Shown in pieces: positions 37,201-49,916 of a stretch of 64,000 nt of DNA (the stretch's first letter is position 1; each line of letters opens with the position of its first letter). Origin of the DNA: Eutrigla gurnardus (taxonomy: Eukaryota > Chordata > Actinopteri > Perciformes > Triglidae); contig OY741269.1 in NCBI GenBank assembly GCA_963514095.1, forward strand, positions 23,427,420 to 23,491,419. The letters are read 5' to 3'. Both the position numbers and the translations under genes were made by a program. The notes beneath the pieces were generated by a model. It saw nothing but the letters and a program-made list of their open reading frames with translations, did not search any database and was not told the origin of the DNA.

Positions 37201-39842
37201 AGATTCTGATCCAAAGATCGCTTGTCTTCCCAGTTCTGGGACTTATGCCGTTAAATTCCATTCTTTCACTTTTGTCCAAAACTGCATGGCACTTTAAAAA
37301 AGTAGGAAATATATAAAAAATACTGTAGTTCAATCACTGTCATCGTGATCATCACCACCAGCAGGAACACCTCGGCCATCATCATTTTCTCTTAAAATAA
37401 CAGCAGAATATAAACAGACAAGAACAAATGAGAAGCAATTAACCTGGACTAAACAACTTGACGTCTGTAACAAAGTATTAATGAATAATTTAAGGATCTT
37501 GGCAGGTTTACTGTGAGGGACATGAATATGCAACTGCTATGATTTCACACCACAAATTTAGTGCACATTTTACAGCCAATGATGAGGTCATCTCCTTTCT
37601 AACAGTAACATGATGGATGGAAAATATAATGTTAATCTTTCCCGAGGATGAGTCAGTAAGAGGTAGTCAGTCTTTACAGGCCAGTTCAAATGCATCAATG
37701 TTCACACCTCTTTCCTGTGTGCAGTTGTCATTAATTAATGAGTTGGTGAACAACCGCAACAACGTGTCAAGACCCTGACAGGGATACCGACAACAACCCG
37801 GCCAATATCGATAATTGGCTGCAACAGGTGACAGAGAAAAATGGAGCGAAACAAGAAGAGAAAAAAAAAGAAAAAAGTACAAGACATGGACATAACTCCG
37901 GGGTGTGATGTGCAAACAGAACTAATTTGTTGTAGAAAGTAATTTGTATCACTCATGGCTGGTGGCAGTTGTTGGAGAAACAGGGAACAGACACACTAAG
38001 GTACCCCAATTTATCACTTCACCACTTGCTTCCTCCGGGTGTCACTGGGATATCTCACAGTGCCCCTACTTTTATTCTGAGAATGCAATGGGAGGCAATG
38101 CAATTGGGATTATGTTTATGAAATATATAATCCTGAACATCCTTTTCCATTAATTAAAAAAACAACTGTGTTTAATGGAATTGCAAATTCTATTAAACCC
38201 AGTTTTTTTTCATCATTGGGTTTTCATTTCATGACAAAATAAATTTTCTTTAGCTGCCCAATACATACATCTCTACTCTAATAAGACAACATGTATTGCT
38301 TTCTATGAAGGAGAACATCTACATTTATTTGAAAAACCATTATATGATGACATCCAGTTGTTTTTGCACCAAAAACATTATTGTTAAATCTTTCATTTCT
38401 GCTTTTTCTGGATTCGTCAAATAGACTTTAATGTTCTGCACTTTGGTTCTCACACATTTTGTCTCACTGTTTGAAGGTCCCCTGTTCTGGTCCTGCTCTG
38501 CCGATTCTTGATTCTACCCACATGGAAGGACTTTTTTTCTTCTTCAACACAATAGCTCCAGTTTGAATGTGGCCAAATCTGTCCCTCGAGAGGTTCTCCC
38601 TCATTGCCACACCAAAGAGCTGAAAAATATGCCAGCAATACCGACAAGTAACACAACCAAGGAAATTACAGCCAAGTTGGCACTAAAAGCTTCAGAACTC
38701 TATACTGAACCAGATTGTGAGCTGGTGGAAGCAACCCTAGCCTGCTTTCAGGTCACTGCATATTTGCTATGAATGCAAAGTTTACATGGCTTTGACAAGA
38801 ACCACAAAGAGTAAATTAATTAAATTGCAGTATACAATTATCAAATGTTATTTGTCTGAAAGAAGCTCTCTTGCCTCACTTATCAGCTGCCCTATCAACG
38901 CCAAATAGCTAAGTAGATTTGTTCGTATGAGATGGCAGGCATTCATTTGGAAAATGGCTGTCTTAATCTATATTTCATCAACTGGACTGAAGATATTAAT
39001 AGTAGATATTCTTATTAGGCCTTAAACCTCATCAAGACTCCTGATGTGAAACTCATGATAAGAGACTTAAATGATCAGTGGAAAAGTATTCGTCGTGATT
39101 CATTTTACCATTCCCCCCCTTTGTCTTTATTTTGGCCTTTATCTATGTTCAGCTGGTGTGCTGTTTCCATGCCTCCATTTCACATGCACTGGGACACATA
39201 AATAAAGCTATTAGGTTGTCGAAAGCTTATGAAACACACAACTACCTCCCGAGTGGAGTAAGCGCAGATGTCTCTCAGATCAAGGCCTTAAGGTACCAGA
39301 GATCTTTGGATCCAAAGAACGCCAGCCTGTTCCAATCTGGCTGAAACCGATAAAGTCTTCAATGAGAGGAGTGACTTCATAGCTGCATTACAATGCTGCG
39401 GGAGTTCTGCTTAATCTGCGTGATGTGCTTCAGCAGAAGAATAATCCCACACTTAATTGTCAGTTAGATAAGTGCAATGCCTGGAAGATCTTCTCAGAGA
39501 GCATGTGTGGAAAAGCTATGAAGAGAAATACAACACAGACCGAATCAAAACCACATTGTGCTCCCATACAGTCAATCAGGATAAATTACCATCAAACACA
39601 GATTCATTAAATCAGAAGGAACTGGCGAATTTGAATCATCTACCCCCCTCCAACACACACATGCACACACAAACACGCACAAAGACACTTCTGCCCTCAG
39701 CCTCTGCCTTATCTACAGTCACACCTCCCTCCCATCTTGAGCACTTATCACCTGTACCAGTGTAGGTCATGCATCCCTAGCTCCTGTCGAAGATAGGACA
39801 TTACACGAGAAGATTCTCCATTTTACTCAAGATCTCACACAC
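37201..39842. other. unique sequence with weak exon-like patches
   Basis: No transposon recognised. Two plus-strand patches have acceptor-like tracts and open frames: 38556-38750 and 39153-39292. The latter lies between CTATGTTCAG and AAG/GTACCA. Neither predicted peptide was recognised. An imperfect CA patch lies near 39650-39680. Confidence 0.45.
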
Positions 39843-40165
39843 TGATGGCTCCTGCGGGCGGCCATCTTAGCGCAGAGGTGTTTGGTGGCCGTCCCTGGAC
39901 AAGCTGTTCGATCCTATCCCGCGGTGCGTTTAGACAGGTCTGTTTGTGCCTCCCCTATCACCTCTCTCTTGTGACTTACGCCGATATGGCAGCATGTCAT
40001 CTTAGCGGCTTTGCGAGCAAGGGCGGCAGGTGTGTCGACAATAACAACAAAGCCAGAGATTTTTTACCGTCGATAATGTTGACAAGAAACCACGGAGAAT
40101 GCTCCAATTCCCCTTTAAACTTCTACAACAAACTTTTCAAACAACAACCAACAAACTTTGCATAA
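39843..40165. other. GC- and CpG-richer island, possibly a decayed mobile element
   Basis: From GATGGCTCCTGCGGGCGGCC onward the DNA is clearly richer in CpG than both neighbours to about 40080, then fades into A/C-rich sequence. One plus-strand frame is open for 106 codons with no recognisable domain. The abrupt edges resemble an inserted element, perhaps the 5' part of a LINE, but I could not identify it. Confidence 0.3.
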
Positions 40166-42230
40166 AAGATGGGTAATGTGATGTTATTTGCTGCATTTTG
40201 TGCCCATTATAAGACAAGAATATTGATAAGAGTACCTTCATTAGTGTAGCACACTTTTGTGAGGATGTAAGTCATTATTTGTGCCATGACTCATGTAAAA
40301 GAGCACCTCATTATCATGTCCCAGAAAATATAGAAAACGTACAAGCAGACCTCACAGAAAGATCAGCCAACAGCCAAATAAGATGAAAACATTGCAGTTA
40401 AATGTGGTCATAGTGACAATGGAGCAACCCTTTGCAGTAGGAGCTAAGATATATCTCATAGCTCTGCAAGAACGGAAAGGAATATAATAGGGTGGTACAT
40501 GGTAAGAATGTACCCCCCCCAACAGCCATTCGGGAAGATAAGGAAGTGATGACAGTCATATGGTAACAAAGGATAAAGAAAAGGAAATTGGAAAAGGGAG
40601 GGGGGAGTATGCCGTAAAAAAGATCAAAAATATCTTGGATGGTCCTCCTTGAGATATTGCTGTATGGTTTTCCTGGAATGTGAGCTTGTAATCAGGTAGA
40701 AACACATTTGATAATCATTTTTGTTTCTGGTCCTCACGTTGGGTTTATAGTTACACCTTTTTTTTATCACGGTTACTTTTGTATCGTACCAGTTTTTCTG
40801 AGAACATGTTTTTTTTCCTTTTCTTCCTGTAACACATTCATACAGACACACCTCTGATCTTCCCAGAAAAACCACAGTCTACTGAACATTTCCACTGGAG
40901 AAATTGTGGTGTAAATGATTTGCTCAAGGGCACCTCAATTATTTGCAAAGGGGAAAAGAAAGCATGACTCATTCTCTCACTCATTTTCCCAGTGCACAAT
41001 TTCCCAGAGATACTGCATTTTCAAATTGAAACCTGGGTTACAATCATTTATTTTTTGGTGCACCACACATATGAAAGGATAGTCTTAAAAAGATAATGTA
41101 AATGGTAGTGTTCGCAAAAGCCATTGCATTTACAAATTATAGTGAATGCACCAGCAGAGGGGAAAAGCTCAGAAGAAGCTTTAAAATTAGCGGTGAATGA
41201 GGCATTTTATTTAATTACATCGCAGGAAAAGTAAATAAAGTGAAAAGTTGGGCAGATTCCTGAAATGGGTTTTCCAGAATGGCTCCTGTGCAAAGTTTCT
41301 TCTCTTGTTTTCTTAGTCTCTGGAGGTAATAGACCTGTCACTGTGATAATAATGATGAATCGTCTCTCTCTCTCCAGCAGAGGATGGGAGATGGCCCCCA
41401 AATATGGATTCAAGCGGCCCAGTCATAGTGGAACTGGGTATAAATGGGAGTGGAGGGACCACTAAGATTATGACCATGCCAGGGACTTATGAATCAAAGG
41501 AAAACATGTCACCAGAAACAGACTGTCACAGTTTAGCATGATATACCAGCCTATTATTACAAAGTCATGACCATCGAACGAGAGAGAACTTTGTTCCAGG
41601 ACAGGATAAATATGAAATGACAAATAGAGCCTCCATTTCCTGTTAGAAGTCACGACGACAAGCAGCGTTTGTGTGGTACCATCACACCTCCTTCCTTCCC
41701 TGTCCCAACAGCACACCACTTAATTACACCTCTGCCATTTTATTAGCTTCTGGCTAATGTAGTTGATAGTGCTATTATTCCTTCTTGACAACATCACAAT
41801 TCATTTAGCCTTTTTTTTATACCAGAGCAGAGGAGTTCACCATCCTCAAGGAAGCGTTGGAGAAAGAAAAAAAAGAGTTTGATAATCTGATCTCAGATCT
41901 AAATGAAATGCACAGCTGTGTCCCATCCGCAACCAGCAGTCCACAGCCAGTTTTCATTTCACATGGCTTTGACTGTAAATTCATGCCTCCCCTTGCTGCA
42001 GTGAAGTGTCACCAGAGTCGGAGCTTTATGCCTTGAAAAACAAACGATTGATCTTTCAGAGTCGCAGTGGGAGTGTGATTTCATCACTACAGCAATAAGA
42101 GAAAGTAGGCAGATGGCAAAGGGGAAAGAAAAGTGACTGATTCCTTTATCTCAAACTTTTGGCTGGATATATATAATTTAATATGTGTATTCCAAAATAT
42201 AATTGAAGCAAAACAAAAAGCTATTCTCTT
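40166..42230. other. unique sequence
   Basis: No gene. A GCTCAAGGGCACCTC motif near 40922, common in fish repeats and 3' UTRs, may be a trace of an old insertion. Otherwise nothing is identifiable. Confidence 0.5.
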
Positions 42231-42342
42231 TTATTTTTATTTTTTTTATTGAGATAGGACAGCATTAGAGTGAAAGGGGGGAAAGAGATGAGGACATGCA
42301 GAAAAGGGCCGCTGGTCGGATTTAAAATGGGGCTGCTAGTAT
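42231..42342 (-). mobile_element. tRNA-derived SINE, 3' part, reversed
   Basis: Read on the minus strand it has AAATCCGACC (a ruined B box end), then GCGGCCCTTTTCTGCATGTC, CTCTTTCCCC, TTTCACTCTAATGCTGTCCT and ATCTCAATAAAAAAAATAAA. This is the order of a percomorph SINE that starts as a tRNA-like GGTTCGAATCCGACC unit and ends with ATCTCAATAAA plus A-rich tail. The tRNA head with the A box is missing, so it is 5' truncated. Confidence 0.7.
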
Positions 42343-42554
42343 TTTCAGTAGCGAAAGGTTATTTTTTCATTCATTGAGTGCTTTTATTTACAGCACAGAT
42401 GTCTTTGCCTCTTCATGTTAGCATGGAGTAAAACTTCAGTGGACTTTCAGGCAAATATCACCTCATTAGGCGATTGTTACATTACACTTGTTTCTATTTT
42501 TTCACTCTTACTTTATCGGCAATGATATGTTGTGGTTTCTCTCTTTTTACAAAT

Positions 42555-42618
42555 GTACTTATTGTAAGTCGCTTTGGACAAAAGCGTCCGCTAAATGCCC
42601 TAAATGTAAATGTAAATG
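42555..42618 (+). mobile_element. 3' tail of an L2-type LINE or L2-mobilised SINE
   Basis: ATTGTAAGTCGCTTTGGACA followed by AAAGCGTCCGCTAAATG and a TGTAAA-type microsatellite tail. This 3' end, recognised by L2-clade reverse transcriptases, is among the most frequent fish repeat signatures. Only about 65 bp are visible; the rest is 5' truncated. Confidence 0.8.
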
Positions 42619-45600
42619 CTTAAGGAGAGTATGAAATATTTACTTTGTCAAGATTGGCAAACACCATGGTTTGTCATTGTAATACTAAACAGGCGGTCAA
42701 AGTTATGGAACGATAGTGGTCACATTGACTGTCAGTTGGAAATGGGAAATTAATAGCAATCTCCTGTAAATTCCAATGTTTAATTGACCCTCCACCTTGT
42801 CCGTATGCTGAATTTCTAGCTCTATAAAATACCCACTTAACTTCCTCCTTTCCTCCCATCATAATTAAACAGACAGGCTAGAGGGCTTGTCAGTTGGCGT
42901 CGTATCAACCCTTAAATGCTAACATCAGTTTCTTCCACCCTTTCATCATTGCCTTTTGCCCTCAAATCCCCCATTTCCTCTTTTCCTCTCAACTTCCCAT
43001 ACTGCCATATACTGTAGTATACTGTAGTTCGCCCTCTCGGCCCTTTCTCTCAACCAGTCAAGTAGGCAGATGCATTCTGCACCACCGCCTGCCGCTGGCT
43101 GCACTATGACTTTTTGCTCTGTTAAACCTTACTGTGGCACACTGACCCGGAACAGATGCGTTCGACCTATATACAGTAAACTGTGATTGAGCAGCATCCA
43201 TCTGCAACAGCAATCTGGTCCTTTGAGCCCTACGATCTTTCCCCGCCTGCTCCTGTTGCTTTCACTACACTTCACACTTTGGACACTGAACTGCGGTTCA
43301 ACTCCCAAAATTGGCTTTCTGGCCATCTTCTGGGCTGATACTCGATAGCCTCAGGGCTTGACCTTTTCTGGCAGGCAGTGCACTGTCAAGTACGGTTACG
43401 TTTTAGTGGTCCTGCATCAGTGTACAGCACACTCCTGAGTGTGTTGATTGTGACATCGTCTGGCAGACACCCCAGGCCCTGGTGTCATTAGAGGTCTTCA
43501 ACGCTGACCTTTATGGCTAAATCATCCCAATGAAGATATTTGGCCTCGGAAAGAATCCTAATGAATTTGGCGTGTTTAGGGCTCAGGAAGTAACAAAGGA
43601 TGGCAGCTGTTTCTAAAAGAAATGCTCACAGACAAGTGAGTCATTTGTGGTACTCAGGGCACTGAACGCTTGACCATTGAGAGCATAGGGAGTGACCATT
43701 AACCTTACCTTGCACAAGTTTCTTATTGCCAGCCGCAGGTCAATGAATAGACGAACTTGTGCCTCTTATGCTACCACAATGGAAACCATTGTATTAAAGG
43801 CAACTGTTTAAATGTTTGCAAAGCCCCGTTCTCCACAGTCTACAGATAACACACTCCCTCCTGTTTCAGCGGTGAGTGAGATTTAGCTAACAAGGAATAA
43901 GCTGCCAGGCTTCAGTAGAGGAGATATGAGACACGATTAGCAAAATGCCCTTCAGGCGAAATGGTTCTGAGATCCAAACGGTGGGTGAAGTTAGACTTGA
44001 CGCCAGATCAAAGGTGGGTTGGCCACTGCTTCGCCAACTCCACGCCCGAGGCGGTGGCAGGTATGTTGGGAATTTTGCAACTCTGTATAGTGAGCCTGGT
44101 GAACGCTGGAGCGTGACTCGGCTTTGTGATAGGATCTCTGTGTTCTTGGTGGGTAATTGGGCTCCAGGGCTGCAGACATAGGTAAAAAAAAAAAAAGGGG
44201 AAAGAAGGAGCTGGTTGTCAGAAGATGTGGAGGGCCAAAAGACAAGCGAGAACCACTGGAAAAAGACAAGTAGTTTTGTGAATGATCTTCGTCTCTAGGA
44301 AAGCGTCAGGGAAAGGCAGGTGGGGAAGAGACTCAAAGCAGGTCTTGGTTGTGAATTGTAAAACTTTGTGCTTGCCTCCGTTTGTGAGAAGAAAGAAGGT
44401 GTGAGTCCATTAACGTGCGGGGGTTTATGAACCGAACAGACACAGGCACGAACCCACACAGGCAGGGGTGTAATGATTAATCAGAGCACCCAAGATCTAA
44501 CCTTAATGGTCCTAAAACCATGGCTACTGAGCCACACATTGGGCATGCAGCCACACAACCCATGCATTTCAGCCATCCACCCGCCCTCAACCCACTCCTC
44601 TGTCTTCCAACAGGACCTTTTCTGTCATTCCTGCCTTTCATCACTATTCCAAGCATGCGTTTTTATCTCTCAAATGCCCTCACATTCATTGTGCTTGTGA
44701 GAATGTGTTTGGATATATGTGTGCTGCAGTGATTGGTGAGGAAATAAAAAAAAAAAAAACATGTTTACAGCTTTCCTCTGGGCTCGCTAGAAAAAAAGTT
44801 TTGCCTGCAATCTAATCTCCATCTAATATTGTGAGGGTGGCCACCCGCCTACACAATTTTGCATAGACGCAGTGCCTATATGGCCCAAAGGGAACTCTCA
44901 TTGTTTTATTACAGATCAGGCAATCTGGGCCCTTTTTCTCTGGCTTTTGTAATGGCCTTTCCTGAGGGTTTTTATGGCAGGTTACTCCATTCATTCAAAT
45001 GCACACAAAGGCCCCATTGCAACACAAAAAGGAGGTTAGAGTGAATGTTAATTTGTCATTAATATGCTATATTAAAATGGTGGGAATGGGATTCTGAAAT
45101 GTTTATTTATGCAATCCATATTAGACCACAGGAATCTTACAGGTGCAGAAGGCTCAACAGTTGACAAAACCAGTAATGTGTAAGAATCCAAGTATTTCGT
45201 TTGGGGTGGGCAAGCATCCAACAGCAATCTCTAACTGGTTACTGTATCATTGTGAGGCATTTGGTCTGTCATCCCGTTGGCCAATATATAGCTTGGCGTG
45301 ACTCCAAACCTGATATGCTGGCAGTGAGTTGGTCTAAGGGCTTCCATTCATTGCTATTTAGATAGCACTCTGCCGTGCAGTTCTGGCCTTTTTACTCCAT
45401 GTGAGGCTTGACCTGCCAAGGACAGCTTACCTCCAGCCAGGATGAGGAGGATCTGAGCGAGGGTTGTTTAAGAATGCCGCTCAGGTTTTCAATTGGTGCA
45501 AGGAGGGGCCTCTTTTGGATGACAGAGTGTCTGGCCGATCTGGCGGGATATCCAACCCAAATGTGGGGATGGGATGGCTGCCGCGGTGCTGAGGGAGGAT

Positions 45601-47674
45601 GCAAGTGATGGATGGCGGTTGTTAGACACAGTAATTGTGTTCAGGTAATTGACCCTGCTCCCTCCCCCTTTCACGCTCTCCTTCCAGTGAGCCAAGCACT
45701 CCATCTCTTTTTCACTTGTGTTCCATGGATAGGGAGAAAACATAAAGCAAAACCAGTTCCAAGTCTTGGCAGTCCACTTGTTTGGGATTTTCAAGCTTTT
45801 TACTTCGGCACACTGGTGGCTGCTTTTCATCTCATTCCAGCTGAAGCAATCATCTTGTGCATTTTTATATTTTAAACACTGTCATCAAGAGCAGCTTTAG
45901 GTGAATACAAAGAGCTCAATATCCAACAACACAACTGAGTGTATTATGAATGAAGTTCTGGAAATAATATCCGTGCCAGTAAGATAAAAGAAAATGTACT
46001 TCAAAGATTTGAATTGGAAGAAGAAATCCACACTTGAAACTGCTTTAAAACAGATCATCTTTGAGTTTATTTTGTTGAGTTTAATTTGATGGAAGGAGTT
46101 ATGTAATATATTGATAAACATGTAGTTTGTATACAATCCTATTTTAATAATGATAGCTTCAGTGTAGACCCACTATTTTTCCACAAATGCGAGAAAGTCC
46201 CTTATTGCCTCAAAAGAGGCATCATTTTCCTTCCACAGCTTGACCCAAAGATAAAGTATTGACATGGGTTTCTGTGTTCTGCACATATGCCCACCTGTGG
46301 AGCAAGAGGTATGAAGCTACTGTCTTTTAAATTAATGCGGGAGGTTGAGGAAAAGGACAGGAGACCAATAAAGCTGGTTATAATTACAGTAAACATAATT
46401 GTCAGAAGGCTTTTGTGGAAAGGACCTCCTTAACGTGTTTAGTTCATCCACATATGAGTCTATTTTTACTGGCACATAAACAGTAAAAGTTAAGACCACA
46501 GCACTTCACCTTTAGTGATAAGGCCAAACTCCCCCATGTGCCAGTGGAGCATTGACTAAAACGGAGGTTTGTCATGGCTTGATATGGAGGAGGTGATGAT
46601 GTACTTCCCTCTTCATGCATCAGCAGATTATGGCAGCATTCATCACTGGTCCCAGACCCTGTGCTAATAATGAGCTGGGCATATCTCAATCTGCAACCTC
46701 TGATTTATATTGAGCTCTGTGGAAGGGTGACAAGTTTTTAAACGGGGGCTGCACGGCGTAAATCATAACCTTGCTGAGTCAAGTAGATGGGTTCATGCTG
46801 AGAGGTGGGAAGGAAGAGAGTCATACACTTCCATCTGCAAACACAAATGTGTCTGTGAAGTAATACATGCTGTTAGAATTGTGTCTTTTGCTACAGGGTA
46901 ATGTAAAATATCTATATTTCTGAGTTTGTTATACATTACATGCTTCAATTTTAAATTTGCACACCAGAAATTTTACTTATACTTAAATAAAACATGTGAA
47001 ACGGTCAAAATATCCAGCTTCCTAAATGCCTAATCACATCTAATCAGCTTTAAAGTGTTAGACCAACCAAAGCTGACTCCAATTGATGTCATTATTTTGA
47101 TCCTAAACATGTCGCTCATGACATTTTTAATTTTTTTCTTTTACAGTCAGTTTTACTACACCCTTCAATCTCACTCTTTAGGACCATGCAGTAAAGAAGG
47201 CCAATGTCACCCCGCTAACACAAGCTATAAACTACACAACTTTCTAATTCATGGGTCTGTTGGACCTGGAGCATGATGACATCACCTTGTCTGATCCAAT
47301 AAGGGAGCAGGTTATGCTCTGTCTTGTTTGACCTTGCTTGCACTGATTCACGGTCTTGATGCGGAGAAGTAAGCGCGTGTGTAGTGTCCATGGCTACTGG
47401 CAGTTTTCATTATCCTGCTTTCATTTAGGATCGGACAGGAGCTGGAGGACAGGTGAGATACCACTTCCTGGAGTGAAAATCCTGTCCATCAAATTAAAGA
47501 AGATTAGATGACTTGCTACAAGAAAATATGAGTAACTATCTCACTTCAGCAATTCAGAAAGAAAGAAAAATAAGATGATAAATCTGAAGGACAATGATGT
47601 ACCTAAGGCAGTGTTTGTCCTTGTGTGCTATAGCCCATGTCTCAAGGGTTCTCTTAGGGTATGAGTATAGTATA
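42619..47674. other. long unique block
   Basis: About 5 kb without a recognised transposon or long microsatellite. An A-run lies at 44744-44759 and another near 44185-44196. Complex stretches at 44860-45040 and 45380-45650 have few homopolymers and could be conserved elements. Open frames there overlap on both strands and show no domain. Confidence 0.5.
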
Positions 47675-48273
47675 TAAGAAGTCGATGTAGTCATCGTGGC
47701 ATCACCCATTGGATTGAAGACTGCGGTTTTGTAGCCTCGAGCCTTGTTTGGCATTTTAGCCATCAGCGTCTTGGATTTTGGCCGTCGCCATCTTGGATTT
47801 TTGCAACCAGTGAATGGAAGTGACCACATTCGGACTGGTGAATCTGATGAACGCAATCGGCAGAGCAGCACCCCAAGCTTCCATAATTAAAGGTAAACTT
47901 TACAGCTCAGTGTTAACGTAATCATAGTAGCTAATTGCATTGGTTGCATGGTTGTGTGGTAGTCACGATAGCTATGCTGCAGTAGCAACTCTGCCTAAAG
48001 CATACCCTACATTAAATTGTACTCTAAATGGGACCATCATTTACAAAATCAACAGTGAAGAAGAATTGAAACCAGCGATTGAGAACGTTAACCAATGTTA
48101 ACAATGTTTACTGAGATAATATATCAAGGGAAAAGTAGGGTCATTTTCTCACTTCCCTGCAATCGGACTTTTCTTGAAACAAACGGAGTCTACTCCAGAC
48201 AACCAGAAGAGAGAAAGTTTATGCCACTTCTGCGTTCTTCTACAGAACCAGAGGTCGCCGCCTGGATATGAGG
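47675..48273. mobile_element. dispersed teleost repeat, probably a DNA element
   Basis: Recognisable blocks in order are GAAGTCGATGTAGTCATCG, CATCACCCATTGG, TTTTGTAGCCTCGAG, TTGGCATTTTAGCCATC, GCCGTCGCCATCTTGG, then AAGTAGGGTCATTTTCTCA, TTTATGCCACTTCTGCGTTC and CAGAGGTCGCCGCCTGG. This order matches a non-coding repeat I know from percomorph introns. Internal substitutions and gaps suggest an old copy. Its superfamily and exact ends are uncertain. Confidence 0.55.
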
Positions 48274-48274
48274 C

Positions 48275-48749
48275 TTAAAGGTGCAGTGTGTACGATTTAG
48301 TGGTATCTAGTGGTGAGGTTGTAAATTGCAACCAAGTGAATACCCCTACGCTCACCCATACCTTTCCAAGATTGTGGTAATGTGAGCCACCAAGTAAATT
48401 AATTGTGGTAGCACCATGATCTCTTTCAGGACTTTCACCTTGATTCATTTATATTTGCACCACAGCTTTGCATTTCACCAGTGTGTCAGAAAACCACGTG
48501 GCTCTGAGGTCATGTCAACATGTGAAAGGCCCTCTTTAGAGACAGTGTTTAGTTTGCTGTAGAAACATGGACGTCCAACATTGTGGACTGTGTGAAGAGG
48601 ACCTGCTGCCTATGTAGATATGAAGAGCTCATTCCAAGGTAACAAAATCACAACATTTTTAGTTTCAGGTTATTAAACACTAATGAAAACATAGTTATGG
48701 ATAATATGATACATTTTGGCCGCCTAAATTCCGCACACTGGACCTTTAA
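48275..48749. mobile_element. MITE with terminal inverted repeats
   Basis: The left end TTAAAGGTGCAGTGTGTACG pairs with the right end, whose complement reads TTAAAGGTCCAGTGTGCGGA. The internal blocks ATTTAGTGGTATCTAGTGG, CCAAGTGAATACCCCTACGC and AACACTAATGAAAACATA are those of a non-autonomous element that is extremely common in percomorph genomes. At 475 bp it appears essentially full length. No coding. It begins one or two bases after the previous repeat ends. Confidence 0.85.
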
Positions 48750-49868
48750 TTACTTATAGCCCATTCAGCGGCCTGTTCCACCCCTGGCTTAGTCCAAAAA
48801 TGCTGTTGTATTGGAATTGTGATATGAAAAATGGCCCATTCGATGCCTTCGCCAATTGAACTGACCTGAGATGAGACTGATGTAATGAGAAAACCCCTGA
48901 GCTAAATTGAAATGTGATTAACATCGAATCAGGGGGAAAGTTGGCAATAATCAAAGTTAGATAAATCTGGACTCCCTCCCTCCTTCTCCAAGGTCAGTGA
49001 CTGTCGAAGGCTTCATCTAAACTCCATCCTGTAATGACCTGACATGCACCTCCACATATTGCCATCTTCTCCCCTTCATTTTCCTCAACACTTGGTCCAT
49101 TTCAGCCCCCCCTCCCCCCAAAATGAGGTCTCATTAAAGACGCCACTACAGATTCTCCAAGACAAAGTGAAATTCAATGAAACCCAGTGGAAAATAATGT
49201 TACGTAACAAGTCTTTTATTCCACATTCCCGACCCTGCCTCGAATCCAATCTCTGCCCCTGCTACACATCATTACACTATCTCAGGTGTATTAAATAGAA
49301 ATCAGGGCTTGGTTACAGGTCCTGTAATGATAATTTGGGCCAGCTAATATCTGACAGTTTATCCAGGCAGCCCGCCACAACGGACTTCCTTCCATCTGAC
49401 ATTGGTGTGACTCCATTAGCCAAAGTGTTGGAAGTAAATGATGTTAGGCAGCGCTTGGCAGTGTCAGAGCCCACTCAGATCAGCCGGCCTCTATCGATTC
49501 AATCTCAGAATAAAGGATGGAGCAGGGAACAGGCACCCCAGGTGCATTTCGTCCAACCAAGCCACACTCTGTCTTTTAAACATTGGCACATTGCGATTCG
49601 GAGAGCCATTCATTCTCAACACTGCCCGGGTCAAATGTGCATTGAAGATCACACAGCTGCACAAACACGCTGCTGCAACACGAGGCCACCGATGAGGCCA
49701 GATATGCAATGATTATGTCCACAAAAAAATATATTAGACCATAAAATAAACAAGTACACACACACACACATTCTCCCTCTCCCATAAAAAAAACAAAAGA
49801 GAGATTGCTTTGAGATTGATTATAAAACACTTCATGAATTAGATATAAAACAACAAATACAAAATATA
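48750..49868. other. unique sequence with a candidate conserved block
   Basis: No gene. 49290-49720 is complex and free of simple repeats, and one plus-strand frame (49335-49712, 125 codons) stays open. Frames on the other strand overlap it and no domain is recognisable, so a conserved non-coding element is the more likely reading. A short CA run lies near 49757-49770. Confidence 0.45.
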
Positions 49869-49906
49869 CAACAACAACAGCAGCAAAAATGCTGCTGTTG
49901 TTGTTG
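49869..49906. repeat. perfect 16-bp hairpin of trinucleotide repeats
   Basis: CAACAACAACAGCAGC (49869-49884), a six-base AAAAAT loop, and GCTGCTGTTGTTGTTG (49891-49906), which is its exact complement. The right arm continues as TTG units to about 49916. Confidence 0.95.
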
Positions 49907-49916
49907 TTGTTGTTGT

